In this document: piece by piece, positions 16,138 through 19,384 of the stretch
Numbering within the stretch: the stretch's first letter is position 1
Layout of the letters: each line of letters starts with the position of its first letter
From: Pseudomonadota bacterium
GTDB lineage: Bacteria > Pseudomonadota > Alphaproteobacteria > Rhizobiales > Hyphomicrobiaceae
Assembly: GCA_023416575.1 (NCBI GenBank)
Contig: JAEZHL010000294.1
Location: 1-19,384 of the forward strand
Direction: 5' to 3'
Length of the DNA stretch: 19,384 nt
Translations under genes and position numbers: made by a program
Notes under the pieces: model-generated
Database searches by the model: none
What the model was told of the DNA's origin: nothing
What the model saw: only the letters and a program-made list of their open reading frames with translations

Positions 16138-16144
16138 AGCTCCG

Positions 16145-18247
16145 TCAGATGAGCCCTTCGCCGACGAGGTCGATGATGGCGTCGACCTTCTTCAGGGCTC
16201 TCGCCAACTCGCGCTTCCGGGGCTTGCCGAATCGATCCGGGTTGACGCGCGGCGTTAGAGGTGCGCCCTCTTCCGCATCCACGAGTTGCTGATCCAGCAT
16301 TGTGCCCAAGATGGTGCGGTGCGCCGCGATGATCTCCGCGATCTCCTGCTTCGAGCCGATCCCGAGCCTTGCCACGCCTTGCAGTCGCTCGGGAGTGGAC
16401 CGGGCCCGCACGCCATGGCGGATCGAGAGCACGCGCGTGCCGGTGAAGATCGGCATCAGGCCCGCCCGCTTGAGGTCGATTCGGCCCTTCTCATCGACCC
16501 GGATGTTGCCGAACACGGTGAACGCGGGCGTATGGCGACGCGCCACGTCCGTCAGCAGCTTGAGGAAATCCGGCGCCCGCTGGCCGCGATCGTAGGCGTA
16601 GTTCCAGACCGCCTCCCCGAGCGAGGCGTCGCCGTGGGCGGTCACGCCGTCATAGAAGATATCCGTATTGAGCAGGTCCTCCGGGCGCTGCCGGCGGACC
16701 CAGCCATCGATGGTCGCGCGCCAGTCCGCTAAGCTCATGCGCCAAGCGCGGTTCTTCGCCATCACACCGCCCTTGCACAAGGGCACCCCAACCTCATGCA
16801 GGGTTTGGCACATCTTAACCCCGAGCGCCTCGAACCACGCATCCTCCGGCCCGCCCTCGGCGCCCTTCGCGTAGACGATTGCGTTGTCCTGGTCCGCTGC
16901 CAGCAGGCTCTCGCCGCGCCCCGCCGAACCAAGCACCAGGACGGCATAGGCGCACGGCGGCGTCCCTTGCCCCTCGGCCGCCATCGAGGCCTCGGCAAAC
17001 TGCGCTGCCCGGCCCGTAATCGCCCGGATCTCGGCGCTGATGACCGCTGAGATGGTGCGCGGGTCGACCTCCTCGGCAGCGAGGCTGCGCGCCATGAGCG
17101 GAACCTTGGCCCAGGCTGCACCGAGCGCCGCAACGGATTCGGCGCTGTCGACCTCGTCGCCGAGCATGGTCGCCGCGGCTGCGCGGTGGCGGAGCAGATT
17201 TCGCGTGGTCAGCGCGCCGACGATGTCTCCCTTGGCATCGTGCACGCCGAGGTGGCGGAATCCCAGGCGGCCTATCCTGCCGATAGCACGATAGAGGAAC
17301 GCATCCTCCGGCACCGTCTGCAGCGGCCGGCTCATGATGGCAGCCAGGGGCATTGCGCGGCCAGCATCACCATGCCCGTCGACGGCGCGCAGCATGTCAC
17401 GCTCGGTCGCGATGCCGAGCTCGCCTGTTCTGTCGCGTACGTAAACGGAACTGATGTTTTTCCTCAGCAGCAGCCGGATTGCTTCCCCGACGCTGGTCTC
17501 AGGATCGGCAAAGACAGGCGGCGTGCTCATCACGTCGCGTACGCGATGGGAGTACGGAAAGCTGTCGATCCGGGCCACGGGCGGCACTTCGGGCCGGGAC
17601 GCGGCCTGGGCCGGAGGGGATAACCCACCCACAGCTCGGGCCTCCGCGTCCGCCAGCGCGCGTCCTGCCGCCTCGGCCTCAGCCAGCGTGCGGATATTTC
17701 GCTCGCGCAACAATGGGATGAGCTTCAGGAAGATCCTGGCCGTCGTCAGCGCATCGCCGACAGCCGTGTGGCGGTCTGTCATTGGCACGTCGAGCCACCG
17801 GCACAGCAGGTCGAGATCGTGGTGAGCTAGCGTCGGCACTGCGAGCCGGCCCAGCACGCGGGTGCAGAGCGAACGCGGTTGCCGCCAAGGCCGGCCGGCA
17901 AGCTCGTATTCGCGCCGGATGACTCCGAGGTCATAGGCGATGGTATGCCCGATGACGATGGCATCGCCCACGAACGCTTCGAGCTGGGGCACGAACTCTG
18001 CGAAACGTGGCGCATCCTTGACCATCAAGTCGGCGATGCCATGGATGGCGGTGGTTTCCGGCGGGATCGGAATACCTGGGTTGACCAGCCAGTCGATCGG
18101 TTCCTGCTCGACGATCTTGCCATCGGCGATGCGCACCGCGCCGATCTGCACCACCCTGGCGGTACGGACGTCCAGCCCCGTCGTCTCCAGGTCGAGAACG
18201 ACAGCGGGCAGCGCCATGAGGGGCGTTGCATAGCTCGTATTGACCAT
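16145..18247 (-). CDS. DnaQ-like exonuclease / CBS pair / nucleotidyltransferase (DUF294) fusion protein
   Basis: A 700-residue cytosolic multidomain protein. Residues 14-180 form a DEDDh 3'-5' exonuclease like DNA polymerase III epsilon: Asp19 and Glu21 in LDLETTGLD, Asp106 in HTIAYD, and His160 and Asp165 in HTAVGD, so all five metal/catalytic residues are present. A linker (about 181-235) leads to two CBS motifs (238-290 and 300-355), expected to bind adenine nucleotides. Then comes a GlnD-like nucleotidyltransferase domain (DUF294) with LGSAGRGESLLAADQDNA, whose GS and DxD are at 440-441 and 452/454. A C-terminal helical DUF294-C domain follows (about 540-690). ATG 18247 has only a weak ribosome site, and ATG 18217 is possible. 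It is divergent from the DUF4212/symporter pair, so a role in regulating that transporter or its metabolism is inferred. Confidence 0.92.
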   Translation of the reverse strand: MVNTSYATPLMALPAVVLDLETTGLDVRTARVVQIGAVRIADGKIVEQEPIDWLVNPGIPIPPETTAIHGIADLMVKDAPRFAEFVPQLEAFVGDAIVIGHTIAYDLGVIRREYELAGRPWRQPRSLCTRVLGRLAVPTLAHHDLDLLCRWLDVPMTDRHTAVGDALTTARIFLKLIPLLRERNIRTLAEAEAAGRALADAEARAVGGLSPPAQAASRPEVPPVARIDSFPYSHRVRDVMSTPPVFADPETSVGEAIRLLLRKNISSVYVRDRTGELGIATERDMLRAVDGHGDAGRAMPLAAIMSRPLQTVPEDAFLYRAIGRIGRLGFRHLGVHDAKGDIVGALTTRNLLRHRAAAATMLGDEVDSAESVAALGAAWAKVPLMARSLAAEEVDPRTISAVISAEIRAITGRAAQFAEASMAAEGQGTPPCAYAVLVLGSAGRGESLLAADQDNAIVYAKGAEGGPEDAWFEALGVKMCQTLHEVGVPLCKGGVMAKNRAWRMSLADWRATIDGWVRRQRPEDLLNTDIFYDGVTAHGDASLGEAVWNYAYDRGQRAPDFLKLLTDVARRHTPAFTVFGNIRVDEKGRIDLKRAGLMPIFTGTRVLSIRHGVRARSTPERLQGVARLGIGSKQEIAEIIAAHRTILGTMLDQQLVDAEEGAPLTPRVNPDRFGKPRKRELARALKKVDAIIDLVGEGLI

Positions 18248-18497
18248 GGGCGAACCTGCAATCGGCTGTTCCTGCCTGGTTGGCGACTTTAGCCCAACCC
18301 GGCGCTGCTATGTCAGCCGATTATCATCCAACTGCCGCATTGTGCGTCAGATCCGCCGAAAGTCAGGGTTCCACGGGGATTGCCATTTCCTTAGCGTCAT
18401 CTCCATGGGGAGATTCTGACTCAATCCGGCGTAGCACAGCTCTTCCCTACATCGACGGACCTGCGCCGAAACGCAGATCATTTGGGAGAGACGACCG
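18248..18497. promoter_or_regulatory. divergent control region of the fusion gene and the symporter operon
   Basis: 250 bases between divergent genes, expected to hold both promoters. Visible dyads are GGTTGG/CCAACC (18278-18283 with 18294-18299), ATCTCC-ATGG-GGAGAT (18399-18414) and CTGCG-CCGAAA-CGCAG (18461-18476), the last in the leader of the DUF4212 gene. GGAG at 18485-18488, nine bases before ATG 18498, is that gene's ribosome site. I found no sigma54 site (GG-N10-GC with the right context) and no convincing sigma70 pair. Confidence 0.4.
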
Positions 18498-18752
18498 ATG
18501 GAACAGGGTGAAGACAGGTACTGGCGAAGGACCAGTACCTTGATGTGGACCATGTTCGCGCTTTGGGTGTTCTTCGGCTTCGTGATCCACTTTTTCGTGA
18601 ATCAGCTGAACAACATCCAGATCCTTTACTTCCCGGTGGGCTTCTACATGGCGGCCCAGGGATCGCTCATCATCTTCGTCGCGATGCTGTTCTACTTCGC
18701 TTCGGCGCAGGACAAGATCGATCGCGAAGAAGGTGTGGCCGAGGACGAGTGA
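18498..18752 (+). CDS. DUF4212 two-helix membrane protein, symporter partner
   Basis: An 84-residue inner-membrane protein. Its two hydrophobic helices (about 16-34 and 44-68) are joined by a short polar loop, with charged ends on both sides (MEQGEDRYWRR at the start and DREEGVAEDE at the end). Length, helix pattern and position directly before a sodium:solute symporter match the DUF4212 family, the counterpart of the DUF485 protein next to acetate permease ActP. By analogy it is probably a small accessory subunit of the symporter, though its role is not established. ATG 18498 has GGAG nine bases upstream. Thirteen bases separate its stop from the symporter ATG, so the two are co-translated from one mRNA. 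Confidence 0.88.
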   Translation: MEQGEDRYWRRTSTLMWTMFALWVFFGFVIHFFVNQLNNIQILYFPVGFYMAAQGSLIIFVAMLFYFASAQDKIDREEGVAEDE

Positions 18753-18765
18753 GGAGACGCGACCC

Positions 18766-19384
18766 ATGGCACAACAAGCTCAGGCCGCGAAAGGAGATTT
18801 CATCTCCAATCTCGGCAAGATTTATGGATTGTACACCGGCGGCTTCTTCGGCTTCGTCATCCTGCTCGCCATTCTGGAGCAGCTCGGGGTACCGAACCGT
18901 TGGATCGGCTACGGCTTCGTCTTCCTGACGATCGCCGTTTACGCCGTCATCGGCGTGCTTTCCCGCACGGCCGAGGTCGGCGAATACTACGTCGCCGGAC
19001 GGCGCGTGCCCGCCATGTACAACGGCATGGCGACCGGCGCCGACTGGATGTCGGGCGCATCCTTCGTCGGCATGGCCGGAACACTGTTCCTGCTCGGATA
19101 TGACGGCCTTGCCTTCGTGCTGGGCTGGACGGGCGGCTACGTGCTCGTCGCCATTCTGATCGCGCCATTCCTCCGCAAGTTCGGCGCCTTCACCGTTCCC
19201 GACTTCTTCTCGGAGCGGTATGGCGGCAACTTCACTCGCCTTCTGGCCGTCATCGTTCTCGTCTGCTGCTCGTTCACCTACGTGACGGCGCAGATCTACG
19301 CGACCGGCATCATTGCTTCACGCTTCCTGGGAATGGACTTCACCGTCGCCGTCTATGTCGGCCTGGTCGGAATCCTGCTCTGCT
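18766..19384 (+). CDS. sodium:solute symporter (acetate permease-like), N-terminal part
   Basis: Beginning of an SSS-family (TC 2.A.21) cation/solute symporter, about 206 codons, cut by the window end and in frame to the last base. ATG 18766 has GAGGAG (18751-18756) nine bases upstream. After a cytoplasmic start, hydrophobic segments run at about 21-43 and 46-66. The family signature EYYVAGRRVPAMYNGMATG then continues into DWMSGASFVGMAG (about 74-105), followed by further helices (LGWTGGYVLVAILIAPF) and the VPDFFSERYGG loop. These match the acetate/pyruvate-type permeases rather than proline or sugar transporters, but the substrate cannot be fixed from the N-terminal third. Gene context with DUF4212 supports uptake of a small carboxylate. 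Confidence 0.9.
   Translation, partial: MAQQAQAAKGDFISNLGKIYGLYTGGFFGFVILLAILEQLGVPNRWIGYGFVFLTIAVYAVIGVLSRTAEVGEYYVAGRRVPAMYNGMATGADWMSGASFVGMAGTLFLLGYDGLAFVLGWTGGYVLVAILIAPFLRKFGAFTVPDFFSERYGGNFTRLLAVIVLVCCSFTYVTAQIYATGIIASRFLGMDFTVAVYVGLVGILLC

Overview
The window reads as chromosomal DNA from an alphaproteobacterium, most likely of the order Hyphomicrobiales (Rhizobiales). This rests on high GC, the order rpsT, dnaA, dnaN, recF, gyrB on one strand, and alphaproteobacterial-type DnaA, GyrB and RecF sequences. Genus cannot be decided from sequence reading alone. I see no IS element, CRISPR array, tRNA or rRNA gene, and no clear sign of recent transfer.

Layout. (1) 151-8465, plus strand: ribosomal protein S20 (rpsT), a 639-base gap with a terminator and weak DnaA-box-like 9-mers, a small single-domain rhodanese, then the replication genes dnaA, dnaN, recF and gyrB. 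(2) 8748-10496, minus strand: S-adenosylmethionine decarboxylase (speD) followed by spermidine synthase (speE), the aminopropyl route to spermidine-type polyamines. (3) 10798-12876, plus strand: enoyl-CoA hydratase family protein and acyl-CoA dehydrogenase family protein, a probable acyl-CoA catabolic pair. (4) 12959-15235, plus strand: a tandem universal stress protein, then a PanE/ApbA-family 2-dehydropantoate 2-reductase. (5) 15257-18247, minus strand: an exported FecR-domain protein and, upstream of it, a 700-residue protein joining a DnaQ-like 3'-5' exonuclease, a CBS pair and a GlnD-like nucleotidyltransferase. (6) 18498-end, plus strand and divergent from (5): a two-helix DUF4212 membrane protein and the start of a sodium:solute symporter of the acetate-permease type, cut by the window edge.

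The most interesting part is (5)+(6). A Na+/solute symporter with its small DUF4212 partner is divergent from one polypeptide with intact exonuclease, adenine-nucleotide-sensing (CBS) and nucleotidyltransferase motifs. This suggests a regulatory or signalling module attached to carboxylate uptake, with unknown chemistry. Between the fusion gene and the FecR gene lies a dense run of small inverted repeats (16063-16137) that no annotated feature explains. Other points are a DnaA with altered sensor I and P-loop positions, a lysine-rich tail on SpeE with Asp-to-Glu in its active-site motif, and an acyl-CoA dehydrogenase lacking glutamate at the usual catalytic-base position.

Several starts were moved from the longest open frame to codons with a better Shine-Dalgarno match or a better fit to family length: rhodanese GTG 1057, dnaA ATG 1602, dnaN ATG 3467, recF TTG 4621, gyrB ATG 6009, speE GTG 9719, the hydratase ATG 10798 and the stress protein ATG 12959.
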